From NCBI RefSeq assembly GCF_947072515.1, contig NZ_CAMTIG010000021.1, positions 1 to 62,133 of the forward strand: 62,133 bases of DNA, read 5' to 3'. The stretch comes from an uncultured Clostridium sp. (lineage in GTDB: Bacteria > Bacillota > Clostridia > Clostridiales > Clostridiaceae). Both the position numbers and the translations under genes were made by a program. How positions within the stretch are numbered: position 1 is the stretch's first letter; each line of letters starts with the position of its first letter. Below, in pieces: positions 1 through 8,130 of this stretch. The notes beneath the pieces were generated by a model. It was not told the DNA's origin. It did no database searches and saw only the letters and a list, made by a program, of their open reading frames with translations.

Positions 1-22
1 AATTAGTAACACACTTTTTATA

Positions 23-748
23 TTATTCTACTGCTGGATATTCTTTAATTATTTTATCTTTTTTCATTAAATATCCAACTCCACCACCTTGATTAGGCAT
101 TCTATATACATTTCTTTCAATTTTATCAACTATATAAACAGCCATAGTATAATCGCTATCAACATAGAAAATATAGGCTTCTTGTATAGGTAATTTAAAA
201 ATATTTATTCCATTTCTAAGTCCTTTTCCCTCTTCTCCAGTATCCTTTAAATCACACCATATTCTAGGCTTTACTTTATAATACGTTTCTCTAAGTAATT
301 CATCTAAAAATTCCCCATCATTTTCCTCTATAAGTTTCAAACCTTCTTCACAAGTTAATTCTTTTTTTTGTATTTGTTTTTCTACTGCATCATCAATTTT
401 CTCTTCTAATGCATCTATATCTTCTTTTAACATATTCCAATCAACACCATTTTTCACTATACCAAGTATAACTTTATTAGCTTCTTCTATTTTTCCTTTT
501 AGATATAAGTCATCAGCTAATAAATAATCTTTTATCTCTTCAATACTCTTTTTTGCTAATTTATTATCTTTATCTCTGTTTATTACTTCATTAAAGCATT
601 CTACTGCCTCCTCATATTCGCCACTATTAGCATTGCTTATTCCTGTATCCATAAAACTATTTATTTTATAATATCTATAACTATAGAAAATGAATGCTAA
701 TAAGAATATTATTCCTAGAAACTCTATTGTCCTTTTTACTTTTCTCAT
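23..748 (-). CDS. TPR-containing membrane-anchored protein, unknown function
   Basis: I do not recognise a named family. The protein (about 241 aa) has one N-terminal membrane segment at roughly residues 6-24 followed by an outward or cytosolic soluble domain. Residues about 33-95 form helix pairs with TPR spacing (ANSGEYEEAVECFNEVI, then YLKGKIEEANKVI), so it probably binds protein partners. The C-terminal part is mixed alpha/beta without a recognised motif. An upstream in-frame TTG lies inside the GGAGG ribosome binding site, so the ATG at 748 is taken as the start. The gene stands alone, divergent from the hydrolase to its right. Function unknown; TPR assignment is moderate. Confidence 0.7.
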   Translation of the reverse strand: MRKVKRTIEFLGIIFLLAFIFYSYRYYKINSFMDTGISNANSGEYEEAVECFNEVINRDKDNKLAKKSIEEIKDYLLADDLYLKGKIEEANKVILGIVKNGVDWNMLKEDIDALEEKIDDAVEKQIQKKELTCEEGLKLIEENDGEFLDELLRETYYKVKPRIWCDLKDTGEEGKGLRNGINIFKLPIQEAYIFYVDSDYTMAVYIVDKIERNVYRMPNQGGGVGYLMKKDKIIKEYPAVE

Positions 749-939
749 TTTTTCCTCCAATATAACCTAATTCCTTTTACAATATATAGTTTTTCTCTTT
801 ATTTTGTGTATATACTACAAATATTCTTTATTTATAACTTTTAATCTTTTTATAATTAATATTTTCTTCCTATTTTTTAACTTTCTTTAGTTATACTATA
901 TATAAACTATAAAATTATATGATTAAAGGAGACTTTACA

Positions 940-1677
940 ATGAAATTAACTAATTATCTTTATACATTAGATATTAATGTTTCTTTTATGGGACATAACA
1001 GTCTTATAACACCTGCATTAATAAAAACTTCTTCTGAAGCTATTTTAATAGATACAGGATTCCCAAATACTTTAGATTCTTTTGAATCAGAATTAAAAAA
1101 ACTAGATTTAACTATTTCTGATTTAACAGGAATAATACTTACTCATCAAGATATTGATCATGTAGGTAATGTATCACAAATGAAGAAAATGAATAACAAT
1201 ATCGAAATAATGGCTCTTAAAGAGGAAATCCCTTATATAGATGGTACTTTACTTCCTCATAAGTTAAATGCTCTTGAAGAAAACAAAGACAATTTAACAC
1301 CTGAATTAGAATCTAGATATAACATGTTTAAAAAAGGCTTTGCTAATACAGCAGTTAACGTAGATAGAGTTTTAACAGATGGTGAAACTTTAAATATCGC
1401 TGGTGATGTCGAAGTAATTCACACTCCTGGGCATACTTTGGGTCATACTTGCCTTTATTTTAATGATGGTAAAATTCTTATTGCTGGAGATATGTTATTT
1501 TCAGAGGATAACACTTTAAAAACTGGTAGAAAAGGAATAAACTTTGATGATAATTTATATAAAGAATCATTAAAAAAATTACTTAACTATGATATTCAAA
1601 CTATTGTTCTTTATCATGGCGGAATTTTAAAAGGTAATATAACTGAACAAATTCAAACTTTACTTTCTTCTCTATAA
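940..1677 (+). CDS. Metallo-beta-lactamase-fold hydrolase
   Basis: Soluble zinc hydrolase of the metallo-beta-lactamase superfamily (245 aa). The metal signature HQDIDH sits near residues 69-74, a further ligand region PGHTLGH near 162-169, the bridging Asp in IAGDML near 184, and a terminal His in LYHGG near 226, so all ligands of a dinuclear site are present. No signal peptide is seen, so it is cytosolic. Family members include glyoxalase II-like thioesterases and lactonases; the exact substrate cannot be read from sequence. An ATG 21 bases upstream is in frame, but the GGAG element precedes the ATG at 940 by the right distance. It converges on the hemerythrin gene and shares a terminator with it. 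Confidence 0.88.
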   Translation: MKLTNYLYTLDINVSFMGHNSLITPALIKTSSEAILIDTGFPNTLDSFESELKKLDLTISDLTGIILTHQDIDHVGNVSQMKKMNNNIEIMALKEEIPYIDGTLLPHKLNALEENKDNLTPELESRYNMFKKGFANTAVNVDRVLTDGETLNIAGDVEVIHTPGHTLGHTCLYFNDGKILIAGDMLFSEDNTLKTGRKGINFDDNLYKESLKKLLNYDIQTIVLYHGGILKGNITEQIQTLLSSL

Positions 1678-1684
1678 TAAAATA

Positions 1685-1716
1685 AAGCTAAGTAAATTTT
1701 AAATTACTTAGCTTTT
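1685..1716. terminator. Bidirectional intrinsic terminator
   Basis: An 11-bp inverted repeat (aagctaagtaa / ttacttagctt) flanked by A- and T-rich runs lies between the convergent hydrolase and hemerythrin genes and can end both transcripts. Confidence 0.85.
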
Positions 1717-1720
1717 CATT

Positions 1721-2503
1721 TTATATTGAATCTTTTGGAGTGAACACACAGTATCCTAACATGTCACATTCTTCTTTTAATTTTTTAAATTCATCTTCTT
1801 TTATTGAATCCATTGCTGTTGGATAAAGAATATAATTTTCTTTAAATATATGATCTCTTAACTCAAATACTATATCCTTAGATATTTTATCAAATCTTTC
1901 TTTAAAATCTTCTAAACTTAAATATTTCCATACTGAACAAAGTTCTTTTAATTCTCTTTTCTTCATTCTTAATTCTTCATGTTCTAATCTCATTACTCTT
2001 GTTGGTCCTGTTATTTCTAAGCTTTCTAACTTTTTAAACAACACCTCTTCTTCTCTTTTATGATGTGGTTCTGCATTCAATAAGCTTACTCCTAATGCTC
2101 TACCTTTTTTTATCTTTTCTTCATCAAAACTTTTCATTTTTTGTATTTCTTTATTTAAAGATTCTAATCCATCTAAAAACTTCAATATTTCTTCATGCTC
2201 TTTTATAAATGTATATAATACATGTCCTTTTTCCACGCTTTTTTCAAGTCTTTCTAATTCATCTTTTAATATTTCCATGTGAATATCACATAAATGTCTA
2301 AGTTCATTTGGATTCATTCCATCATCTATAAGCTTTTGTTCTGCTAATGATATTTCTAATGGGTCTATATTCTTTACTAGTTCAATTGCTTCTTTTCTTA
2401 ATTTTTTAGTAAGTTCTTCTGTATTTAATCTTCTTAGTAATTCAGTTAATTTTTCTAATTTCTCATTTTCTATTTTTTTATTTATGTGTAAAACTTCTTT
2501 CAT
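1721..2503 (-). CDS. DUF438 / hemerythrin-type domain protein
   Basis: Predicted cytosolic protein (260 aa) with an N-terminal DUF438-like helical region (about 1-75) and a C-terminal hemerythrin HHE four-helix bundle. Candidate iron ligands are visible as HEEILKFLDGLE (about 103), PHHKREEE (about 148), RLEHEELR (about 172) and RDHIFKENYILYP (about 214). Hemerythrin-like domains bind a di-iron centre and sense or store O2 or NO, or help repair iron centres; this member lacks the PAS domain carried by longer DUF438 relatives. A TTG codon lies upstream inside the GAGG site, so the ATG at 2503 is preferred. Role in oxygen or nitric oxide tolerance is inference. Confidence 0.82.
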   Translation of the reverse strand: MKEVLHINKKIENEKLEKLTELLRRLNTEELTKKLRKEAIELVKNIDPLEISLAEQKLIDDGMNPNELRHLCDIHMEILKDELERLEKSVEKGHVLYTFIKEHEEILKFLDGLESLNKEIQKMKSFDEEKIKKGRALGVSLLNAEPHHKREEEVLFKKLESLEITGPTRVMRLEHEELRMKKRELKELCSVWKYLSLEDFKERFDKISKDIVFELRDHIFKENYILYPTAMDSIKEDEFKKLKEECDMLGYCVFTPKDSI

Positions 2504-2675
2504 AAGTATCAACCTCTTTTGTATTTATTCTATGAGTTAATTATACTTCCACCCAAAAAGTTTTTATGTAACATACGTTACTACTATAATTCTTCATTTT
2601 ATATAAAAAATATTTTTTGTACTTTAGCCCTAAACCTTCTTCTATATTATTATTCTAAAATTTTATATTTTTATA

Positions 2676-2709
2676 AAAAAAACTCATTAGGTACAACCTA
2701 ATGAGTTTT
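2676..2709 (-). terminator. Intrinsic terminator of the POT transporter
   Basis: Perfect 11-bp stem (aactcattagg / cctaatgagtt) followed on the minus strand by a run of eight T residues, 16 bases past the transporter stop codon. Confidence 0.88.
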
Positions 2710-2724
2710 GTATTTAAATATATT

Positions 2725-4083
2725 TTATTCCATCATTTTTGCAATTCTATTACTTAATAATAATAATACTATTCCTAAAATAATACATACTCCTGATATT
2801 AGTCCAAATATTTCTTTTGCTCCAAAAGAATCTAAATTTGAAGCTATAAATCCGCCTAGAATATTTGCAACTCCTGAACTTGCAAGCCATACTCCCATTA
2901 AAAGAGATGCAAGCTTTGCAGGTGCTATTTTAGTAACCATCGATAATCCTATTGGCGAAAGACATAATTCCCCAACTGTATTAAAGAAGTAAGTTATTAC
3001 AAGCCACCACATACTAGCTTTTACTACTGGATTTGTCCCATCTCCAACTGACATAGTTGCAAATACCATTACTAAGAATCCAACTCCTAGTACTATCATC
3101 CCAATAGCCATTTTTACTGGTACTTTCATATCCCCTTTTCTTCTATTTGCAAGTACAAACCATACCTTTGCAAATATCGGTGAAAGAATTAATACGAATA
3201 CTGGATTTAACGATTGAAGCCATGATACAGGAACTGTCATTCCTAAAACATCTCTATTTGTTAGCTTTTCAGCAAACATTGTAAGTGAACTTCCAGCTTG
3301 TTCGAATCCTGCCCAGAAAAATACTACGAATGCAGCTAATATAAATATAGCTATTGTTCTTTTCTTTTCTTTTGCTGTTAAAGGTTTCTTTTCTATTACT
3401 TTCTTTTCTACTTTTTTTCTTTCTAAATGACCTAAATATTTAGGTGATAAAGCCATAAATATAACTTGTCCGATTATCATTCCAATTGCTGATGCTAAAA
3501 AGCCATATTTAAAGCCATATTGTACAATTTGTCCATTTATTGTATTTGCAAAAATATTTTCTGCAAGTAATCCACATATTATAGGTGCTATTAATGAACC
3601 AACATTTATTCCCATATAGAAAATTGTAAATGCTGAATCTTTTCTACTATCACCTTCTGGATAAAGTTGTCCTACTACTGTAGATATGTTTGGTTTAAAG
3701 AATCCATTCCCTATAATTAATAGTGCTAGTCCTAAAAATAATCCTACATGTCCTGGCACGCCAAACAATGCAAGATTTCCTATTACCATTACAATTCCAC
3801 CAATTATTATAGATAACTTTTGTCCTAAAAATCTATCTGCTAAATATCCTCCTATTATTGGAGTGAAATATGTAAAACCTGTATATAATCCATAAATCAT
3901 AGCTCCTGTTCCTACGGTAAATCCAAGTCCACCTTGAACAAAGCTAGTTGTTAAATACAAGATTAGAAGTGATCTCATCCCATAATAACTAAATCTTTCC
4001 CACATTTCTGTAAAAAATAAAAGATACAGCCCTGGTGGGTGTTTTAGTTTTGTATTGCTTTTAATAACAGTTGTTTCTGTCAT
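2725..4083 (-). CDS. POT/PTR-family proton-dependent oligopeptide transporter
   Basis: Integral membrane MFS transporter (452 aa) importing di- and tripeptides with protons. The family signatures are intact: the TM1 motif ExxERFSYYG (TEMWERFSYYGMR, about 26-38), the FYMGINVGSL PTR2 signature near 155, and FFKPNIS near 128. About 12-14 hydrophobic segments can be counted, with a basic cytosolic loop (KKVEKKVIEKK) in the middle. The start is supported by AAGGGGGAG upstream. Single gene between its own terminator and a long AT-rich upstream region. Closest named relatives are DtpT-type proteins; the exact peptide specificity is not visible. Confidence 0.93.
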   Translation of the reverse strand: MTETTVIKSNTKLKHPPGLYLLFFTEMWERFSYYGMRSLLILYLTTSFVQGGLGFTVGTGAMIYGLYTGFTYFTPIIGGYLADRFLGQKLSIIIGGIVMVIGNLALFGVPGHVGLFLGLALLIIGNGFFKPNISTVVGQLYPEGDSRKDSAFTIFYMGINVGSLIAPIICGLLAENIFANTINGQIVQYGFKYGFLASAIGMIIGQVIFMALSPKYLGHLERKKVEKKVIEKKPLTAKEKKRTIAIFILAAFVVFFWAGFEQAGSSLTMFAEKLTNRDVLGMTVPVSWLQSLNPVFVLILSPIFAKVWFVLANRRKGDMKVPVKMAIGMIVLGVGFLVMVFATMSVGDGTNPVVKASMWWLVITYFFNTVGELCLSPIGLSMVTKIAPAKLASLLMGVWLASSGVANILGGFIASNLDSFGAKEIFGLISGVCIILGIVLLLLSNRIAKMME

Positions 4084-4100
4084 GTGTACTCCCCCTTGAG

Positions 4101-4153
4101 TTTATCTGTTTTTATTCATATTGTTTAACATTTTTAAATTTTTATCTGTTTTT
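4101..4153. repeat. Two exact 13-bp direct repeats upstream of the peptide transporter
   Basis: The sequence tttatctgttttt occurs at 4101-4113 and again at 4141-4153, start-to-start distance 40 bp. Its position in the leader or promoter region of the transporter suggests paired regulator binding sites, but the AT richness means chance is possible. Confidence 0.4.
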
Positions 4154-4377
4154 GTTTAATACTTTAATAAAACTATAACACAATTCGACATTTTTTTCAA
4201 TTTTCTATGACGAAATTTATAACTACTCTCACTTTGTTCATTTTGAGTTTACATTTATTTTCTTTTTCTTCTTTCAGAATTTTCTAAAAAATATATCCTT
4301 CCCCTCCATTTTTAATATATATTTTGGAAATACATTATTTTTTTCTACATCTTTCTACATTTTTCCTTAAAAAATTA

Positions 4378-4406
4378 TTAACAGTTTATTCTTTTTTTGA
4401 TATACT
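4378..4406 (+). promoter_or_regulatory. Sigma-A promoter of the 5'-nucleotidase-like gene
   Basis: TTAACA (4378-4383), 17-bp spacer, TATACT (4401-4406). The predicted transcription start falls only about 12 bases before the ATG, so the leader would be just the ribosome binding site. Confidence 0.6.
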
Positions 4407-4424
4407 TGTTTTGAGGTGTTTATT

Positions 4425-5942
4425 ATGAAAAATTTAAAAATTTATTTTACTTCTGACATTCATGGATATATATTTCCAACTGATTATAGAGATTTTGATG
4501 AAAAAAACTTAGGTTTATTAAATATTATTAGCAATTTCAAGAAAGATGGTAATACTTTAATAATTGATGGTGGTGATACTATCCAAGGTTCACCTTTTAC
4601 AACTTATTTATCTAAAAATCAATTTTCATTTAATCCTTTAAGTGAAATTTTAAATATAGGTAAATATGATTTTATAACTCTAGGTAATCATGACTTTAAT
4701 TATGGATATGATTATTTGAAAAACTATCTAGAAAATTTAGATGCTACATGTATATGTGCAAACATAAAAGATAAAACTAACAAACTTCCTATCTTACCTT
4801 CTAGTATAAAAGTATTAGAAAACGGACTTAAAATAGGTTTAATTGGAATAACTACAGATTTCATTCCACTTTGGGAACAACCTAAAAATTTAGTTAATAT
4901 TCAAGTTATGGATACATATTCTTCAATAAAACAAGAAATATCCTCTTTAAAAGATAAAGTAGATATTTTAATTGGTGTTTATCATGGTGGTTTTGAAAAT
5001 AATTTAGAAACAGGTGATGTTTTAAGTACAACTTCTGAGAACATAGCTTATAAAATTTGTTCTACACTATCCTTAGATTTATTATTAACAGGCCATCAAC
5101 ATATGGAAATTTACAATAAAAACTTATTTGGTACACATATTGTACAAACTCCAAATAACGGAACAAAGTTTGCTACTATAAACATTACTATAGATGATGA
5201 TAATAATAAAAATATAATCTCTTCATTAGAAGTACCTACTATTAATCCTAACAAAGAAGGATTAAATTTATTACAATCTATTGAAGATAAAGTTCAAGAA
5301 TGGCTTGATACTCCAGTAGGATTTTTAGATACTTCTCTTCTTCCTACTACTCATTTAGATATGGCCATTAATGGTAGTACTCTTGCAAATTTTATAAATA
5401 GTGTACAACTTCATTTCTCAGATGCCCAAATAGCATGTACATCATTTGCTAATTCAATTAAAGGTTTTAATAAAGAGGTTACTATACGAGATATTGTTTC
5501 TACTTACATCTATCCTAATACCTTAGTAGTTCTAGAAATTACAGGTACAATTCTAAAAAAAGCTTTATATAGATGCTCAGAATATTTTCATTTAAATGAA
5601 AATGGTTCCCTTGAAATTTCAAAAACTTTTTTAGAACCTAAAATAGAGCATTATAATTATGATTATTTTTACAATATTTCATATACTTTTGATTTAACTA
5701 AAACAGATTCTTCTAGAATCTCTTCTGTTAAATATAATGGAGTTGAAATTGAAGATACTGATAAATTTTCTATTGTTATGAATAACTATAGAACTAGTGG
5801 TTCTGGTGGCTTCGAATTCTTTAAAGATGCTCCTATTATAAAGGAAATTCAAATTGAAATGCCTGAACTTTTAATTGAATATTTTATAAAATATAAAAAT
5901 ATTTCTACTAATAATAAGAAATCCTTAAAACTTATATATTAA
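4425..5942 (+). CDS. 5'-nucleotidase / UshA-family metallophosphoesterase without signal peptide
   Basis: Two-domain nucleotidase (505 aa). The N-terminal calcineurin-like phosphoesterase domain carries the dimetal motifs SDIHG (about 10), GGDTIQGS (about 49), GNHDFNYG (about 89), GVYHGG (about 186) and GHQH (about 221). The C-terminal 5_nucleotid_C substrate domain ends with the conserved NYRTSGSGGFEFF. Family members hydrolyse nucleotides, UDP-sugars or cyclic dinucleotides, nearly always outside the cell; here I see no signal peptide, no lipobox and no wall anchor, so the enzyme appears cytosolic. A GTG codon in the GAGGTG ribosome binding site is in frame, but the ATG at 4425 has correct spacing. 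Substrate is unknown. Confidence 0.88.
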   Translation: MKNLKIYFTSDIHGYIFPTDYRDFDEKNLGLLNIISNFKKDGNTLIIDGGDTIQGSPFTTYLSKNQFSFNPLSEILNIGKYDFITLGNHDFNYGYDYLKNYLENLDATCICANIKDKTNKLPILPSSIKVLENGLKIGLIGITTDFIPLWEQPKNLVNIQVMDTYSSIKQEISSLKDKVDILIGVYHGGFENNLETGDVLSTTSENIAYKICSTLSLDLLLTGHQHMEIYNKNLFGTHIVQTPNNGTKFATINITIDDDNNKNIISSLEVPTINPNKEGLNLLQSIEDKVQEWLDTPVGFLDTSLLPTTHLDMAINGSTLANFINSVQLHFSDAQIACTSFANSIKGFNKEVTIRDIVSTYIYPNTLVVLEITGTILKKALYRCSEYFHLNENGSLEISKTFLEPKIEHYNYDYFYNISYTFDLTKTDSSRISSVKYNGVEIEDTDKFSIVMNNYRTSGSGGFEFFKDAPIIKEIQIEMPELLIEYFIKYKNISTNNKKSLKLIY

Positions 5943-5970
5943 TTGTATATTTTTCTATTTTTTGTTAATA

Positions 5971-5996
5971 CTCCTTAATGAGAACACATTAAGGAG
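5971..5996 (+). promoter_or_regulatory. Hairpin covering the ssb ribosome binding site
   Basis: A perfect 10-bp stem (ctccttaatg / cattaaggag) with a 6-base loop ends exactly with AAGGAG, the Shine-Dalgarno sequence of ssb. A T-rich run follows (6001-6007), so it can act as a leaky terminator of the upstream gene, as a translation-occluding hairpin, or both. Confidence 0.65.
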
Positions 5997-6005
5997 TTGA
6001 TTTTT

Positions 6006-6380
6006 TTGAATAAAGTCATATTAACAGGCTATTTAACTAATGATTTAGAACTTAAATACTCTAAAGATAAAAATATACCTTTTACTAAAGGTAGTATTGC
6101 AGTAAATGATAGAATAAAAGATACAACTCATTTCATTCCTTTTGTAATTTTTAATAGAAATGCAGAAGTTATGTGTGAACATACTAAAAAAGGAAGTCAT
6201 ATAGGTTTATTTGGTAGAATAGATAGATCTCCTTACTTTGATGAAGAAAATGATAAAACTGTCTATACTACAACTGTTCTCGCTGATAGTTTTGAATTTA
6301 TTAACTCAACAAAAAAGAAAAATTCAGAACAGATTCCTGAAGATGCAGAGCTTATATCAAGCGAAAATCTTCCATTTTAA
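6006..6380 (+). CDS. ssb: Single-stranded DNA-binding protein
   Basis: OB-fold SSB (124 aa). It begins MNKVILTGYLTNDLELKY, typical of bacterial SSB, has the expected beta-barrel pattern through about residue 105, and ends ENLPF, a short version of the acidic DDDIPF-type tip that recruits replication and repair proteins. It is shorter than the usual 140-180 aa, with a brief linker, so it may be a secondary SSB rather than the replicative one (inference). The start is TTG at 6006; an in-frame TTG at 5997 abuts AAGGAG with no spacing and is rejected. The ribosome binding site is inside a strong hairpin. Confidence 0.85.
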   Translation: MNKVILTGYLTNDLELKYSKDKNIPFTKGSIAVNDRIKDTTHFIPFVIFNRNAEVMCEHTKKGSHIGLFGRIDRSPYFDEENDKTVYTTTVLADSFEFINSTKKKNSEQIPEDAELISSENLPF

Positions 6381-6384
6381 ATTG

Positions 6385-6446
6385 ATATATTTGGCTGACC
6401 CCCATAGTTATATCCCCTTATAACCTATCCATTCAGCCAATTATAT
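6385..6446. other. Nested two-stem RNA/DNA structure in the ssb 3' region
   Basis: Outer arms ttggctga (6391-6398) and tcagccaa (6433-6440) extend outward by five more pairs after one mismatch. Inside them a second stem pairs 6404-6412 with 6419-6428 around a C-rich loop. It lies directly after the ssb stop and before a separate strong terminator, so it is not needed for termination. It could be a 3'UTR-derived RNA, an RNA-stability element or a relic of a small palindromic repeat; I cannot assign it. Confidence 0.4.
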
Positions 6447-6447
6447 A

Positions 6448-6482
6448 AAAAGGAATTGCCTCTTTTTGAGACAATTCCTTTT
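6448..6482. terminator. Bidirectional intrinsic terminator
   Basis: Stem aaaaggaattg / caattcctttt with inner ctc/gag pairing, flanked by A and T runs, between convergent ssb and the phn operon. Confidence 0.88.
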
Positions 6483-6503
6483 ATTTTTTTATTTTCAATT
6501 GTT

Positions 6504-7313
6504 TTACCCTCTTGCTAATTTTGTTCTTAATTTTCCTGAATAGAATTCTACTAATAATACAAAGATTATAAGTACTATTAATATTGCACCTGCTTTACTC
6601 CAATTATAAGAGTTCATTGCAAAGATAAGTGGTGCTCCGATTCCACCTGCTCCAACCATTCCTAAAATAGTTGCATCTTTAACATTTATTTCGTATCTAT
6701 ATATTGCAGTTGATACAAAGTTTGTAAATAATTGAGGTAAAATCCCATATCTTATTTTTTGAAATGTAGTACATCCAGCAGCATCAAGTGATTCTAAAAT
6801 TCTTGTATCTAAATCTTCTATAGCTTCTATATAAAGTTTAGTAATCATTCCTATTGATGCAACAGAAAGAGTTAATACTCCTGTAAAAGGACCCGGTCCT
6901 GATACTCTTATAAACATTAGTCCATATACAAACGCTGGGAATGTTCTTATAGCTGCTACTATAAATGTACCAATTGTACTTACCCATTTCGGTACTATAT
7001 TACTTGCACAAAGGAATGCAAATGGAACTGATACTATAGCCCCTATGATAGTTCCTAAAAATGCTATACATGCTGTTTCAAATATTAAATATAGTACACC
7101 TGTTTTTGTGAAGTTAAAAAGAAATTCTGTATCTGGTGTAAACAATCCCTTTATAATCCCTTCGACTATTCCAAAACCATCTTTTTGTATTCCTTTAAAT
7201 TCTACACTTGTACTTGCCCAAAGGAGAATTAAAAGGATTCCTATTATATTTATACTTCTCTTTACCCAAACTTTTGGTTCAGCTAAAAGCTGCTTCTTAA
7301 TTTTTTCTGTCAT
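6504..7313 (-). CDS. phnE: Phosphonate-type ABC transporter permease (second)
   Basis: Integral membrane permease (269 aa) of the PhnE family, with about six membrane segments and the BPD_transp_1 EAA-like loop visible near residues 173-195 (ESLDAAGCTTFQKIRYGILPQ). It pairs with the adjacent permease to form the membrane channel of a phosphonate, phosphite or phosphate-ester importer. Its start directly abuts the stop of the upstream permease, so translation is coupled, and it is the last gene of the phnD-phnC-phnE-phnE operon. No C-P lyase or phosphonatase gene is present in the window, so the substrate cannot be fixed. Confidence 0.92.
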   Translation of the reverse strand: MTEKIKKQLLAEPKVWVKRSINIIGILLILLWASTSVEFKGIQKDGFGIVEGIIKGLFTPDTEFLFNFTKTGVLYLIFETACIAFLGTIIGAIVSVPFAFLCASNIVPKWVSTIGTFIVAAIRTFPAFVYGLMFIRVSGPGPFTGVLTLSVASIGMITKLYIEAIEDLDTRILESLDAAGCTTFQKIRYGILPQLFTNFVSTAIYRYEINVKDATILGMVGAGGIGAPLIFAMNSYNWSKAGAILIVLIIFVLLVEFYSGKLRTKLARG

Positions 7314-8129
7314 CTACGATAATCTCTCCCTTATAAATTTACTTAAATACTCAATTGAAATTACTGTTATGAATAACATTAAAAGAATCATTCCAACTCT
7401 ATCGTATTCTCTCCATCCTATTTTTTCGTTTAAGATTATTCCTATTCCACCTGCTCCAACATATCCTAATATAGCTGCATAACGAACATTTATTTCAAAA
7501 CTATATAAGCATACTGAAAGATATGTAGGTAAAATTTGTGGAACTACTGCCCCTATAAAGGCTTGTAATTTAGTTGCTCCTACTGCTTCCATTGATTCAA
7601 ATGGTCCCATATCTATTGTTTCTATTTTTTCATAAAGCATTTTAGCTACTATTCCAAATGTAAATATTGAAATAGCTACTGTTCCTGCAAATGTTCCAAC
7701 ATCAAATATAAAAGTTGCAATTATAGCTATTATTAAAGTTGGAAGTGTTCTTATTACACTTGAAAAAAATCTTACTATAGTTAATGTATATTTATTTCCA
7801 TTTATATTGCTTGCTGAAAGTATTGCAAATGGAATTGCTATAACACACCCTACTACTGATCCTAATAGAGACATTTTTATAGTATCTAAAAGTTGTGTCC
7901 ATATAGGTTTTATATAATTAAAATCTGGAGGAAACATATCCTTAATCATTCCAAAGAATTTTTCTCCTCTTTTTAGCAATGTAGCAAAAGAAAAATCTGT
8001 TATTTGCATTGCTATAAAAACTAAAATCACAAGTCCAATAACTATAAATGGTGTTTTAGAAATTGGTTCTTTTATTTTTTTTCCATTCGAAAGATTAATT
8101 TCTTTTTGTTTAAAGATTTTATTTATCAT
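7314..8129 (-). CDS. phnE: Phosphonate-type ABC transporter permease (first)
   Basis: PhnE-family permease (271 aa) with a long N-terminal cytosolic stretch (about 1-28), about six membrane helices and the cytosolic coupling loop ESMEAVGATKLQAFIGAVVPQ near 179-199. The downstream permease shows the same layout, in keeping with an ancient duplication that makes a PhnE heterodimer. It begins one base after the phnC stop codon. Substrate specificity is set by PhnD, not by this subunit. Confidence 0.92.
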   Translation of the reverse strand: MINKIFKQKEINLSNGKKIKEPISKTPFIVIGLVILVFIAMQITDFSFATLLKRGEKFFGMIKDMFPPDFNYIKPIWTQLLDTIKMSLLGSVVGCVIAIPFAILSASNINGNKYTLTIVRFFSSVIRTLPTLIIAIIATFIFDVGTFAGTVAISIFTFGIVAKMLYEKIETIDMGPFESMEAVGATKLQAFIGAVVPQILPTYLSVCLYSFEINVRYAAILGYVGAGGIGIILNEKIGWREYDRVGMILLMLFITVISIEYLSKFIRERLS

Positions 8130-8130
8130 A

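Larger units (their letters stand above)
4084..4424. other. Divergent intergenic region
   Basis: This 341-base region separates the peptide transporter and the 5'-nucleotidase-like gene. It contains the ribosome binding sites of both, a strong rightward promoter at 4378-4406, and an exact 13-bp direct repeat (tttatctgttttt at 4101-4113 and 4141-4153) close to the transporter start. No open reading frame with a ribosome binding site and no convincing RNA fold was seen. Confidence 0.6.

Noticed and set aside
2519..2701. Short plus-strand reading frame between the hemerythrin and POT genes
   Set aside because: It is mostly Tyr, Leu and Phe from AT-rich DNA, has no ribosome binding site and runs into the POT terminator.
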